64,000 nt of DNA from Caballeronia pedi (GCF_001544915.2 NZ_FCOE02000028.1:42125-106124); one strand, 5' to 3'. Numbered from the stretch's first letter, positions 52,814-62,394 are shown. The notes: generated by a model not told the origin, from the letters alone. A program made the numbers and translations.

Positions 52814-53390
52814 AAACCAAACCTTTGGTGCAGTAGTCCGCCAGCTGATTCTGGCGGTAAGTGGAAAGTATCAACGTCCGGCCCACGAGACGCTCTTCGA
52901 ACAGCGCGAGCCAAAGGCGCGTGAAACGGCACGGCTCGAACGGAATCGCGCCGTCGATCACATAGACGTCGAATGCCGGCGCGAGCGCCAGCGCAAAGGA
53001 AAACTCCTGCCGCGTGTAGAGCGGCCAATGCTCCATCGGCCGCGCCAGATGCTCCGGCGTCGTCAGCAGATCCGCGACGAGCTCGATGGTCGCCTTCGCA
53101 TCGAGCTCATAGAGCGACGACACGAAGTGGATCATGTGCAGCCCGCTCGCCTTGCCGCGGATGAAGCCCTGACGGCCGAGCGGCCACGACACGAGGCCGT
53201 GATGCTTCACGAAGCCCTCGCGCGGCGGACGCAGGCCCGCGAGCACGTCGATCACGCTGCGATGCAGTTCGGGCGTACGCGACAGCAGCGCAAAGCGTCC
53301 CTGCGGCAGATCGAGATCGGCGTGGCTGAACAGCGACAGATGCGAGCCGAAGACCTTCGGCGAATCGGTGACGTCGATGAGACTGATCAT
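52671..53390 (-). CDS. vexC: VexC/KpsT-like ABC protein with degenerate ATPase motifs
   Basis: A 239-residue protein (counting from ATG 53390; GTG 53399 overlaps the vexB stop and adds three residues). It follows the layout of capsule ABC ATPases, including GLVSWPLGRQGFIRGKASGL, which matches the VSWPLG region of VexC/KpsT. But the Walker A slot reads LLSRTPELHRSVIDVL, the signature slot PLYTRQEFSFAL, Walker B ends VIDGA instead of DE, and the H-loop slot is ILSTYR. All catalytic positions are therefore lost, while flanking sequence is intact and in frame. It has a basic/acidic tail after residue 205. It may be a structural subunit needing another ATPase, or use an unusual mechanism. Confidence 0.8.
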   Translation of the reverse strand: MISLIDVTDSPKVFGSHLSLFSHADLDLPQGRFALLSRTPELHRSVIDVLAGLRPPREGFVKHHGLVSWPLGRQGFIRGKASGLHMIHFVSSLYELDAKATIELVADLLTTPEHLARPMEHWPLYTRQEFSFALALAPAFDVYVIDGAIPFEPCRFTRLWLALFEERLVGRTLILSTYRQNQLADYCTKGLVYERSGLRIEEDLDECIRRYPTRRSRSESADTGEELPADAFSGGQFGL

Positions 53391-53395
53391 GGCGC

Positions 53396-54868
53396 TCACA
53401 TGGGCTGTACGCGGCTACGGGCGAGGCGTTCGCAGGCAAGCGCGACGACCATCAGCAACACGAGCGACGTCAGGTAATAGGGCAGGCTCGCGTCCGTCGA
53501 CTTGTAGCTCTCGAAGTATGACGAGCGCAAAAGCTGCATGCCATGCGCGAACGGCGACCACAGAAAGTACGCGCGAAACTGCTCGGGCAACTGCTCCGAA
53601 ACGAAGAACACGCCGCTGAACACTTCGAGAAAACGCTCGATCACGGCGGCGAGCCGCAGAAAGAAATGCCAGCTCGTCGCGATCGTGCCGAACAGGAGGC
53701 CCATCGCGGTGCCGCCGATCGCCATCGACACGACATAGCAGACGAAGGTCGGCCAGCTCGCGGGCAGGCTCACGAAGTCGTAGCGATAGCCGATGCCGAT
53801 CAGAATCACGAAGACCAGCAGATAGATGACGAGATAGATCGTCGCCTGCACGATGACGTTCAAAAGCGGCGTGACGCTCGGCAGATTCAGCAGTCCGCGC
53901 GCTGAGACATACGCCGTGCTGCTGCGGAAGATGATCTGGCGGAACATGATCCAGGTCGTCGCGCCGAGCAGCGAAAACGTCGGCACGTCCATGCCGAGGA
54001 TGAAGTGCGTGCCCGTCAGGAAATACAGCGACGAGATCAGCGCGAGCAGCACGGCGGGTCCGCACAGCGCCCACACGAGCGCAAAGCGGCTTTCGCCGTG
54101 GATCGTATGCAGTTGCAGGATCAGAAGCGGCAGCAGCGCGGACAGCTTCGAACGCTCGGTGTCCTGCGCGACGGCGCGCTGGCGCGCGTGCAGCATCGCG
54201 ATGCGCCGGCTCAGCGTGGCGACGTCGGCGGCTTCGTCGGGCGCGAGCTCGACTTCGAAAGCGGTGTCCTGACGCGATGCGAGACGGCGTGCCTCGCGCG
54301 CCTGTTCGTCGCGGCGGCGTTGCGCGCGCACTCCGAAGGCGGACGCGAGACGCGCTTCGTGCGCCGCCAGCGTCGCGGGCGCGTAACCGGCGGCAAAGAC
54401 ATCGACGCCCGCGCGGATATCGTCTTCTAGGAGACGGATGGTGGTGCGCTGGGTGCGGCGGCGGAAGTCGGCGGTCTCTTCGTCAAGCTGATCGACGGCC
54501 GCTTCGTCGTCGAGTTGCGCGCTCACGGCCTCGTAAGCGGCGCGGCGGTCGGCGACCGTCTGACGCGGCAGACCGCGCAGCGCGGCGAGCATGCGCGCGA
54601 GCAGCGTCGCCGGACGCGCGCCGTCATGGGCGGCCGTGGTTTCCGGCTGCGCTTCCTGCGGCTCCGGCACGAAAGCGCGCATGTGCGCATGAAAAGCCAC
54701 CGCGCCGACGGCTTCCGCCGGCGCCGCTTGCTTGCCTTCGACGGCGTCGACGAGTTTAGCGTCGATCTGCTCCGCCGCCGGATCGGGCCGGTCGAACCCG
54801 CCCGCGCCGATGGCGTTGCCCGCCGCCTGACGCGCGCGCCACTTCGAGATGCGATCGTTGTTGGTCAT
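53396..54868 (-). CDS. vexB: Capsule ABC transporter permease with a long N-terminal extension (VexB/KpsM family)
   Basis: A 490-residue protein. Residues about 240-490 are an ABC-2 type permease with six hydrophobic segments, including SRFALVWALCGPAVLLALIS and WPTFVCYVVSMAIGGTAMGL, which covers the usual VexB/KpsM length of about 260. Residues 1-235 are an added soluble, Ala/Arg/Glu-rich helical region with RRAAYEAVSAQLDDE and IRLLEDDIRAG, resembling short helical motifs found in some proteobacterial envelope proteins. No signal peptide is visible, so the extension should be cytoplasmic. It lies 10 bp after vexA and 5 bp before vexC. Confidence 0.88.
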   Translation of the reverse strand: MTNNDRISKWRARQAAGNAIGAGGFDRPDPAAEQIDAKLVDAVEGKQAAPAEAVGAVAFHAHMRAFVPEPQEAQPETTAAHDGARPATLLARMLAALRGLPRQTVADRRAAYEAVSAQLDDEAAVDQLDEETADFRRRTQRTTIRLLEDDIRAGVDVFAAGYAPATLAAHEARLASAFGVRAQRRRDEQAREARRLASRQDTAFEVELAPDEAADVATLSRRIAMLHARQRAVAQDTERSKLSALLPLLILQLHTIHGESRFALVWALCGPAVLLALISSLYFLTGTHFILGMDVPTFSLLGATTWIMFRQIIFRSSTAYVSARGLLNLPSVTPLLNVIVQATIYLVIYLLVFVILIGIGYRYDFVSLPASWPTFVCYVVSMAIGGTAMGLLFGTIATSWHFFLRLAAVIERFLEVFSGVFFVSEQLPEQFRAYFLWSPFAHGMQLLRSSYFESYKSTDASLPYYLTSLVLLMVVALACERLARSRVQPM

Positions 54869-54878
54869 CGCGGCCGCG

Positions 54879-56024
54879 CTAGTTGGACAGCGCGCTGACC
54901 GAACGCGCGGTGCCGAGCGTCGCGCTGAAGGTCGACAGCAACTTCTGCACTTGCGTGAACGGCGCGTCGGAGATCAGGATCGCGTCGCCGTCGCGCACGA
55001 CGAACTCGCCCGCCAGCACGATCTGGCCCGGCTGCGTGAAGTCGAACTGATAAACCTGCGGACGCGTATCGGCAGGCTCAACGTTCTCCGGCAACGCCGG
55101 ACGGCGCAGCAGATAGACCGCGCGCGGGTTCGCAAGCGAATCGTTCAGGCCGCGCGAGTCGCCGAGCGCATCGAGCACGCTGTAATTGCGCTTGGACAGC
55201 TTGACGCGCCCTTGCACGCCCGCCGCGCCCAGCACCGTCAGGCGCTCGACGACATCGTTCACGACGATCGAGTCGCCCGGGCGCAGCGCCACATCCTCGG
55301 CGGGATTGCTGTAGATGTCGGCAAGCCGCACCGATCCCGCCACGCTGTTGCGCCGCACGGTGACCGAAAGCTGCTCCGGATTGGTCTGGTTCGGCGCGGC
55401 GAGTCCGAGCACACCGCTCAGACGTTCGGTGTCCTGGCCGAGCGGATAGACGCCCGGCTTCTTCAGATCGCCCTGCACGGTGATGGTTTGTCCGCGGCGC
55501 GGCGTCGCCTGCACGCTCACATCCGCACCAACGACGAGCCGGCTGACGCGCCGCATGATGGCGTCGCGCACTTGCGCGGGCGTCAGCCCCTGCGCCCGTA
55601 CCTTGCCGATGTACGGCAGATGGATATCGCCGGCGCGATCGACGATCTGCTCGCCCAGATTCGACGAACCTTGATCGCCCGCGGCGAAGAGGCCGAGCCC
55701 GCCGTGCTCCCACAGCGTGACCTGGACGCCGTCGCCCGGCGCGAGACGCTCGTACTCGAACGGCGCGGCGCCGAGGAACTCGGCGGGGAAGCTCGCGCGG
55801 CCCGGCCCGCGGCTCGCGCGCGCGAGTTCCTCGGTCACCGGCACGAGCACGATGCTGCTGTTGTCCCGCGCGGCATCGACTTCGCTGCGCAGCGGCCCGC
55901 TGCGCGGCAGGCCGCAGCCTTGCAGCGCGAGCGCGCCGGATACAGCCAGGAGGAGCGCGGCCGCGCGGGTAGATGACGGTAGCCAGCGGGCGAACCGGTC
56001 GCGCCGGAGGTCAGTCGACTTCAT
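54879..56024 (-). CDS. vexA: Outer-membrane polysaccharide export lipoprotein, VexA/Wza family
   Basis: A 381-residue OPX lipoprotein. A signal peptide ends in the lipobox LQGC (residues about 34-37). The PES domain has RLAPGDGVQVTLWEHGGLGL and GDIHLPYIGKVRAQGLTPAQV, followed by SLBB-type segments with TITVQGDLKKPGVYPLG and RLTVLGAAGVQGRV. Such proteins form the outer-membrane portal for capsule. It begins 55 bp after the glycosyltransferase gene and is 10 bp before vexB. Length is close to Salmonella VexA. Confidence 0.92.
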   Translation of the reverse strand: MKSTDLRRDRFARWLPSSTRAAALLLAVSGALALQGCGLPRSGPLRSEVDAARDNSSIVLVPVTEELARASRGPGRASFPAEFLGAAPFEYERLAPGDGVQVTLWEHGGLGLFAAGDQGSSNLGEQIVDRAGDIHLPYIGKVRAQGLTPAQVRDAIMRRVSRLVVGADVSVQATPRRGQTITVQGDLKKPGVYPLGQDTERLSGVLGLAAPNQTNPEQLSVTVRRNSVAGSVRLADIYSNPAEDVALRPGDSIVVNDVVERLTVLGAAGVQGRVKLSKRNYSVLDALGDSRGLNDSLANPRAVYLLRRPALPENVEPADTRPQVYQFDFTQPGQIVLAGEFVVRDGDAILISDAPFTQVQKLLSTFSATLGTARSVSALSN

Positions 56025-56079
56025 GTTTCGTCTTCAAGAACAGTGAGAGACAAGCGTCTCTGAATATCGGTGGATCGCG

Positions 56080-58197
56080 TCAGGCCGGCAGCGGCTTTTC
56101 GGCGAGGTCGTGGTAATCGGCTTCGTCGGCGGCGACGATCTCGACGGGCGCGCAGAGCGCGGAGAACCGTTCGATCATCGCGTCCACCGAAAACAGCATG
56201 CGAGCGCGATGGCGCGCGTGCTCGCGCAGGGCGTCGTCCGCCTGGAATCCGTCGATGAGCACGGCGAGCTTGTCGCAAGCCGCGTTTAAATCGGGCTGCT
56301 CGGCGCAGTCGAGCAGATGCCCCGTCACGCCATCGACGAAGCATTCGCCCGCGCCGCCCGCGGGCGTCGACAAGGTCGCGATGCCGAGCAATTGCGCTTC
56401 GATCAGCACGTTCGGCAAGCCTTCGTAGCGCGACAGCAGCACCTTCGCGTCCATCTTCGAGTACCAGAAGCCGACGTGCGACGACAGGCCCACGAACAAG
56501 AGGCGCTGCGCGACACCCAGCTCGGCCGCGAGCTCCACGGCCTTGTCCTGAAGCCGCCCGTCGCCGACGATCATGAAGCGCGCGTGCGGACGGCGCTTCA
56601 GATAGCGCGCGGCCAGCTTGATGAACAGCAGCGGACGCTTGTCCGGCTCGAAACGGAACACGCCGCCGATGGTTTCGGTCGCGTCCGGCGTCGCTTCGGC
56701 GAACGCTTGCCAGCGGGCCTGCTCGTCGCCGGGCGCATGCGTGTCGAGATCCGGCACGCCGTTGTAGAGAATCTGGAAGCGCGTGAGCGGCAGATCGAGC
56801 CAGCGCGCGTACTCCTCGGCGGCCGTGCGGCTGTTGCTGACGAACTGGACGCCCGGCACCTGCGCGAGCGCGCGGTACAGCACTTCGTACTCGGGGCGGT
56901 CGCGTTCCTTGCGGATGCTCGGCGGCAAACCGCGAAACGTCAGATGAATGACGGGCACGCCCGCGAGCAGCGCGGCGAGCGCGCCGAACAGGCAGGTGCC
57001 GTCCTGCCAAAGGCTGACGACGTCGAAGCCACGCTCGCGCAGGCGCGGCGCGAGGCGCGTCACGCCGTAGTGAACCGGCGCGGGCAGCATTTCAAGCAGA
57101 TGGCGCAGATCGGGGTCATCGACCGGCTGATGGCTCACCGCCACGGCGGGCAGCGCATTGATCTCCGTGAGCGGCACGCCCGCTTCGTGCAGGTTGCCGG
57201 CGAAGAAGTCCATGCGATGCTTGCCCGTGCCGCCCTGATCCGTGTATTGCTTCACGAGCACTTCGACCGCCTTCGGCCGCGTGATCGCCACGTCTTCGGG
57301 GCCGCGCTCCGCGTCCGCCGACAGCTTCGACAACCTTTGCAGATTGCACGCGAGCCGCGTCAGTTGCCGCTCCGCGCCGCCGGGTCCGAGACTGCCCGTG
57401 AGCAGCGCGATCGACGGCGCGCTCTGCGCATCGGGCTCGACGATCACGCGATCGCGGAATGCGAGAATCGCGTGCTTCATCGACACGATCTTGATGTCGC
57501 GGCCCGCGAGCCCGTCTTCCGACTCGAAGCGCCGGAAGAACGCATAGTCTTTCGCGAGCGATGCGGCGAGCTGGCCCGCCTTCGTTTCCGGCGCGAGCGT
57601 CGCGGCCACGGGCGCAAGCGTCTCGACGGCATCCGCGAGCAGGCCGCGCTTCGCGAGGCGCTTCGCGAACGCAACGCGCAATTCACGGCGGCCATGCAGC
57701 TCGATCAGCTTCCGATAGAGCGCATCGGACGGGGCGAAGGCGCGGATATCCGCGAGGAGTTCGGCGCGCGCGAGACCCGCGCGGTGATCGCCGAGCGTTT
57801 CGGGCATGTACTGATCGATGAGCGCGAGCGCCTCGGCGTCGCGATGCTCCCTAACGAGATGGGTCGCGCAATAACGCACGATGCGCAGATTGTCCGGCTG
57901 CTCGGGCAGCAGTTCGGACCATTGCTCGAACATCTGCACCGTATGACCGGCCGCCTCCTTCAACTGAAGCAGCATGAAGCGCACGGTCCAGTCGCCGAGA
58001 TGACCGGCCGCGAGCTGCTCCGCCTGCACGAGCGCTTTCCGCGCGGCCTGAACGGCGCTCGCGTGCGCGACCAGATGCGCGAGCCCATCGCGCACCGACT
58101 GGAGCGCGTCGTTGGTCACCGCGTCCGCGTTCATCCCCGGCTCATCCGTCGAATAGCCGACGACAGCCAGGTTCTGCTCGTTGTTTTTTTCTTTCAT
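56080..58197 (-). CDS. tviE: GT4-type glycosyltransferase, TviE-like capsule polymerase
   Basis: A 705-residue protein. The N-terminal half has TPR-like helices. The C-terminal half is a GT-B glycosyltransferase of family GT4, with a donor-site region KPLLFIKLAARYLKRRPHA-like helix and the retaining-enzyme motif SRYEGLPNVLIEAQ near residue 590. SLGPGGAERQL near the middle is the acceptor-domain glycine loop. In the Vi locus TviE is the polymerase that joins GalNAcA units; this protein is in the same place, though longer than Salmonella TviE. The start ATG 58197 is followed by an A-rich stretch; the frame is open to 58248. Confidence 0.85.
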   Translation of the reverse strand: MKEKNNEQNLAVVGYSTDEPGMNADAVTNDALQSVRDGLAHLVAHASAVQAARKALVQAEQLAAGHLGDWTVRFMLLQLKEAAGHTVQMFEQWSELLPEQPDNLRIVRYCATHLVREHRDAEALALIDQYMPETLGDHRAGLARAELLADIRAFAPSDALYRKLIELHGRRELRVAFAKRLAKRGLLADAVETLAPVAATLAPETKAGQLAASLAKDYAFFRRFESEDGLAGRDIKIVSMKHAILAFRDRVIVEPDAQSAPSIALLTGSLGPGGAERQLTRLACNLQRLSKLSADAERGPEDVAITRPKAVEVLVKQYTDQGGTGKHRMDFFAGNLHEAGVPLTEINALPAVAVSHQPVDDPDLRHLLEMLPAPVHYGVTRLAPRLRERGFDVVSLWQDGTCLFGALAALLAGVPVIHLTFRGLPPSIRKERDRPEYEVLYRALAQVPGVQFVSNSRTAAEEYARWLDLPLTRFQILYNGVPDLDTHAPGDEQARWQAFAEATPDATETIGGVFRFEPDKRPLLFIKLAARYLKRRPHARFMIVGDGRLQDKAVELAAELGVAQRLLFVGLSSHVGFWYSKMDAKVLLSRYEGLPNVLIEAQLLGIATLSTPAGGAGECFVDGVTGHLLDCAEQPDLNAACDKLAVLIDGFQADDALREHARHRARMLFSVDAMIERFSALCAPVEIVAADEADYHDLAEKPLPA

Positions 58198-58280
58198 CGA
58201 TGAGCTTGAGGTCGTAAGGAGTACAGACAAGTAACGCGCGTTGCACATGAGTACGATCGATCGGTACCCGCGGGTCTGGG

Positions 58281-60758
58281 TCAGTCGGACGGAACGAGCG
58301 TTCTAGGCGCGGCTCTGGCCGGACGGTTCGCTCGCGCGATGAGCGTCTCGCATCGTTTGATGTTGCTTTCGATGTAATCAGCGTTCTCGGACGACCGGCG
58401 CAGCGCCTGCCAGCGAGGCAAGGCCTCGGTGTAGCGTTGCAGGCGCATCGCGGCGACGGCGGCGGCTTTGAGCGCCACCTGGTCGCCGGGTGCGAGACCG
58501 AGGATGGTCCGGGCGATTGCGATGCGCGCACTCGCCTCGGACGAGTCGACCAACCGCAGTCTGGCGTGCAGAGACGAAAGGACGCGCTTGCGTTCGGACG
58601 CGACATCGATCTCGCCACCGATCAGGTCGAGCAACGCCCACGCCTCGCAGTGCGCTCCACGCGCATTCAGCTCACGTGCGGCACGCACGCATCGCGTCCT
58701 GACGATTCCGAGCTGGCGCAGCGCCTCGTTCTGCACGGCCTGATCGGCATGGCGGTCCGACGCGAGTTGCTCGAAGGCCTCAAGCGCTGCCTTATAGCAG
58801 TCGCTGCGCGCGGCCACGCGTGCGAGATAGAGACGCGCGGAAATCGGAGCACCGGGCTGATCCGCCGCACGCCGCAGATAATTTACCGCCGCGTTCACGT
58901 CACCGAGCGCTTCCGCGGCCCGACCGCGATACATGTCCATTTCCGGGAAAGACAAACGCGCCTCGGCAACGCTGTCGACCAGGTCCGCCAGCCACTGGTG
59001 GTTGCGCTCGTTAAATGCAGCGCGGACATCTTTCTGCAAGCGCTTTTCGAGCGTCCATTCCGCGCGCATGGCCGGCCTGTTCGTCGGATCGAGCAGACAA
59101 CTCGCCCCGATGCGATCGACCGCGACGAGCAAGTCGTTACGCTCGAGCGCCCGTTCGGCATCCAGGAGCCACTGCGGCATCTGTGTTGCGATCCATTGCG
59201 CGACTTCCGCGTTGCGGTTGTCCGCGTCCTGTGCCTCGATCAACCCCGCCGCCGCCAGCGCGAAGCCTTCGCTCGAAGCAAGGCTTGCGAGCGAAAGAAG
59301 CAGTTGATCGTCGAGATCAGGTGCGTTGCCGGCAAGCGCACGCAACGCGGACCGGTTGCCAGACGCAACACCGAGCTTCCATTGCACGGCGTAGCTCGGC
59401 GCGTGAGACGGCAACGCGTCTCGTACTTCGTTCGCCCATTCACCAACGGCTTCCTCATCGCCCGAGGCTTCGAGAAGTTCGAGCACCGCGCTCGCGGCCT
59501 CGACGCTGTCCTGCGAGAGACGGAAAAAACGCTTCCAGTTGACGATCGCGGTTTCACGCTCCTCGATCCGCGTCGCCGACAGCGCGCAGATACGCAGGAT
59601 TTCCGCAGTCTCGTGTTCACCGCGCAGCAGGCCGGCGGCGATGCCGTAGGCTTGCGCATAACGCCCGAGCTCAAAATTGCATCGCATCAATATTTCGTCG
59701 GCCTGCTCGGTCGTTCCGCTTTCACTTCTCGACCTTTCCGCATGTGCGATGGCGCTTTCGTAATCGCCCAACTCCGACTGCATGCGCGCGAGCAGCATGC
59801 GATGCCCGGCTTGCGCCGGATTCGCGCGCAAGACCGCGTGCACGCGACGCGATGCGCCGCAAAGATCGCCTGCGCTCCATGCCGCTTCGATGGCCGTGAC
59901 CGGATCGACGCGCGAGCGTATCGGTAATGGGGCCGACGGACCGATGCGCTGGATGAGGTAATTCACATACCAGTCATCGAAAAGCCGCTCTGAGAATTCC
60001 GGCGTGTAATGCGTCAGGTCGCGCCCGCCTTGTTCCAGCGCATTTGCCTGCCCGAGTTCCAACATCGCCAAGGTAGGATCGTAGCAACGTACGCCAAGGC
60101 GCTCCGTGCGCGACTTCACCAATTCAATCAGTTCATGCCGCTGCTCGATCAGGTTGCCGTCGGGCGTCCTCGCATCGACATGCGTGACGAATACGAGCTT
60201 ATCTTTGCCGACGATCTCGGCGATCTCGCCCATCTCGCGCTCGACTTCCGCATCCGGCTGCACGCGCCGGAAGATGCTCGCGAGCAGGTCGCGGTCATCG
60301 GCCGACAGACGGCGAAACACAGGATCCGTATCGAGCCACGCGCGGCGCTCTGCGTGCTGCTCGACCGACGCCATCGACCAGAACGTGCGCGCGCGGTTGC
60401 GGTCGGCGAAGAAATCGCCGAAATAGCGCCCCGTGTAGTTCGCCTGGATCGGGTATCCATCCGCCGTCAGCAACTTGCGCGACGACAGTTCGACCACGTA
60501 CACATCCGCCGGAACATACGGCTTTTCCAGCTCGGCCGTGGACATGTCCGGCCGGAACGTCAGCCGCTGAATGTGAGCCGGCACGGATTGCGTGCCGAAC
60601 ATGAAGCGCAATTGCTGGAGCACTTCCGCGCTGGAGTGCACGAATCCATAGTTGCGCGACGTATGCGCCTCCACCGGATAACGCGGCACGCCCTTGCGGA
60701 GCGGACCGTGAATCCGGCATGTACCGATAGGCGCAATCAGCAGCTTTGAAACGGCCAT
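58281..60758 (-). CDS. tviD: TviD-like protein, putative capsule O-acetyltransferase with TPR region
   Basis: An 825-residue protein, very near the 831 residues of Salmonella TviD. The N-terminal domain begins LLIAPIGTCRIHGPLRKG, has DVYVVELSSRKLL and FVTHVDARTPDGNLI, and a late YDPTLAMLEL, as in TviD/WcbI-like putative acetyltransferases. From about residue 285 to the end it is a chain of TPR-like helical repeats. TviD is needed for Vi O-acetylation. It follows tviB by 34 bp and precedes tviE by 83 bp. Confidence 0.85.
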   Translation of the reverse strand: MAVSKLLIAPIGTCRIHGPLRKGVPRYPVEAHTSRNYGFVHSSAEVLQQLRFMFGTQSVPAHIQRLTFRPDMSTAELEKPYVPADVYVVELSSRKLLTADGYPIQANYTGRYFGDFFADRNRARTFWSMASVEQHAERRAWLDTDPVFRRLSADDRDLLASIFRRVQPDAEVEREMGEIAEIVGKDKLVFVTHVDARTPDGNLIEQRHELIELVKSRTERLGVRCYDPTLAMLELGQANALEQGGRDLTHYTPEFSERLFDDWYVNYLIQRIGPSAPLPIRSRVDPVTAIEAAWSAGDLCGASRRVHAVLRANPAQAGHRMLLARMQSELGDYESAIAHAERSRSESGTTEQADEILMRCNFELGRYAQAYGIAAGLLRGEHETAEILRICALSATRIEERETAIVNWKRFFRLSQDSVEAASAVLELLEASGDEEAVGEWANEVRDALPSHAPSYAVQWKLGVASGNRSALRALAGNAPDLDDQLLLSLASLASSEGFALAAAGLIEAQDADNRNAEVAQWIATQMPQWLLDAERALERNDLLVAVDRIGASCLLDPTNRPAMRAEWTLEKRLQKDVRAAFNERNHQWLADLVDSVAEARLSFPEMDMYRGRAAEALGDVNAAVNYLRRAADQPGAPISARLYLARVAARSDCYKAALEAFEQLASDRHADQAVQNEALRQLGIVRTRCVRAARELNARGAHCEAWALLDLIGGEIDVASERKRVLSSLHARLRLVDSSEASARIAIARTILGLAPGDQVALKAAAVAAMRLQRYTEALPRWQALRRSSENADYIESNIKRCETLIARANRPARAAPRTLVPSD

Positions 60759-60792
60759 GACAAGTTCTGATTAGAAGATCGAAAATGCTCGC

Positions 60793-62073
60793 TTACAGCG
60801 ACCAGTACTGGATATCGGACTTGAGGCGGCTGCGATCCAGCCCGGACTTCAGATCGCACAGCACGCCGCCGTCGTTGATCATGTGCGGCAGATCGGTCCA
60901 GATGCTGTCCATGATGTCGCGATGCGGCACCGCCAGAATCAGCACGTCCAGATTGACGAGTTCCGACTTCTCGACGAGCTCGATGCCGTACTCGTGCTCC
61001 ATCTGCGCCTTGTCGGCCATCGGGTCGTAGGCGAGCGGCGCGATGCCGAAACGCTCTAGACCGCGATACAGATCGACGACCTTCGAGTTGCGGATATCTG
61101 GCACGTTCTCTTTGAACGTCATGCCGAGCACGCCCACGCGGGTCGTCGGCGAAAGACGGTGGCTCTGCGCGAGAATCTGCACGAGACGTGACGCGACGTG
61201 ATCGGCCATGCCGTCGTTGATGCGCCGGCCGGCGAGGATCACTTCGGGGTGGTAACCGAGTTCCTGCGCCTTCGAAGTCAGATAGTATGGATCGACGCCG
61301 ATGCAATGACCGCCGACGAGACCCGGCGTGAAGCGCAGGAAGTTCCACTTCGTGCCCGCCGCCGCCAACACTTCCGAAGTCGAGATGCCGACCAGATCGC
61401 AGATCTTCGACATTTCGTTCATCAGCGCGATGTTGATGTCGCGCTGCGTGTTCTCCAGCACCTTCGCGGCTTCGGCGACCTTGATCGACGACGCGCGATG
61501 CACGCCCGCCTCGATGATCTGGCTGTACACGTCGGCGATGATCTCGGACGATTCGTCGTCCTGACCCGACACGATCTTCACGATCTTTTCGAGCGGATGC
61601 TCGCGGTCGCCCGGATTGATACGCTCGGGGCTATAGCCAAGCTTGAAGTCGATGCCGCAACGCAGGCCCGACACTCTTTCGAGCTCGGGACCGCAGATTT
61701 CCTCGGTCGCGCCCGGATGAACGGTCGACTCGAACACGACGATGCTGCCCGCGCGAAGCACTGGTCCGATCGTCTGGCACGCGCGCACCAGCAGCGAGAA
61801 ATCCGGGCTGCACTTTTCGTCGACGGGAGTCGGCACGGCAACCACGAAGAAATTGCAGTCGGAGAGATCCGCTGCCTGATCGGTGAAGCGCATCGTCGAC
61901 GCGCTCAACACCTCTGATTCGATTTCGCCGGTCCAGTCTTCCCCGCTGCGAAGAGACTCGATACGACGGCTATCCACGTCGAAACCAATTACGTCGAAAC
62001 GGCGCGCAAATGCCACAGCAACCGGCAGGCCCACATAACCCAAGCCACACACGGCAATCTTATCGATAACCAA
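60793..62073 (-). CDS. tviB: UDP-N-acetyl-D-glucosamine 6-dehydrogenase, TviB/WbpO-like
   Basis: A 426-residue nucleotide-sugar dehydrogenase, oxidising UDP-GlcNAc twice to UDP-GlcNAcA with NAD. The N-terminal Rossmann motif is IAVCGLGYVGLPVAVAFA. The central part has FESTVHPGATEE, and the catalytic Cys257 lies in GGHCIGVDPYYLT, with the C-terminal GMTFKENVPDIRNS. A TAA lies 18 bp upstream in frame and no ATG is available, so TTG 62073, with CGAGGG upstream, is the start. It is the first gene of the capsule operon. Confidence 0.93.
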   Translation of the reverse strand: MVIDKIAVCGLGYVGLPVAVAFARRFDVIGFDVDSRRIESLRSGEDWTGEIESEVLSASTMRFTDQAADLSDCNFFVVAVPTPVDEKCSPDFSLLVRACQTIGPVLRAGSIVVFESTVHPGATEEICGPELERVSGLRCGIDFKLGYSPERINPGDREHPLEKIVKIVSGQDDESSEIIADVYSQIIEAGVHRASSIKVAEAAKVLENTQRDINIALMNEMSKICDLVGISTSEVLAAAGTKWNFLRFTPGLVGGHCIGVDPYYLTSKAQELGYHPEVILAGRRINDGMADHVASRLVQILAQSHRLSPTTRVGVLGMTFKENVPDIRNSKVVDLYRGLERFGIAPLAYDPMADKAQMEHEYGIELVEKSELVNLDVLILAVPHRDIMDSIWTDLPHMINDGGVLCDLKSGLDRSRLKSDIQYWSL

Positions 62074-62394
62074 GAGAACCCTCGAATCGCCTTAAGCGGG
62101 TTTAACCGCTTCAATTTTCTGACGTGCCGGCTTGTCGCTATCGCGGAAATGGAAAAGAGATCAAGCGGAACGTCCCCGGAAATAGTCCGCTCAACATAAC
62201 TTCAGGAAGCTCGTCTTACGCATGGCCACGTTATATTCGACCGACTATAGGCGTAGATAGTAACTGAATACTTAAAAATCGGCCAAACTTTCTTACAGAA
62301 CTGTGAGCGCGTTTCAAAATTGCGACGGTAAGGTTTTCCGGACGATATATACGTGCGCGCTTTGCACGCGCCGCAGACTTTGAGAGGGCCTTGC
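62074..62394. promoter_or_regulatory. Promoter/leader region of the capsule operon
   Basis: 321 bp, AT-rich in the middle (about 62230-62330), between the tviB start and the phosphatase end. It contains AAGCGG-GTTTAA-CCGCTT at 62094-62111 (a hairpin or operator 21 bp before the TTG) and a GTTTTCCGGACGA word at 62333-62345 that recurs before glmS. No gene seen. The exact promoter was not resolved. Confidence 0.5.

Noticed and set aside
56317..59927. Plus-strand frames of 628 and 496 codons over tviE and tviD
   Set aside because: No recognisable domain; extreme Arg/His composition; antisense to genes with motifs.
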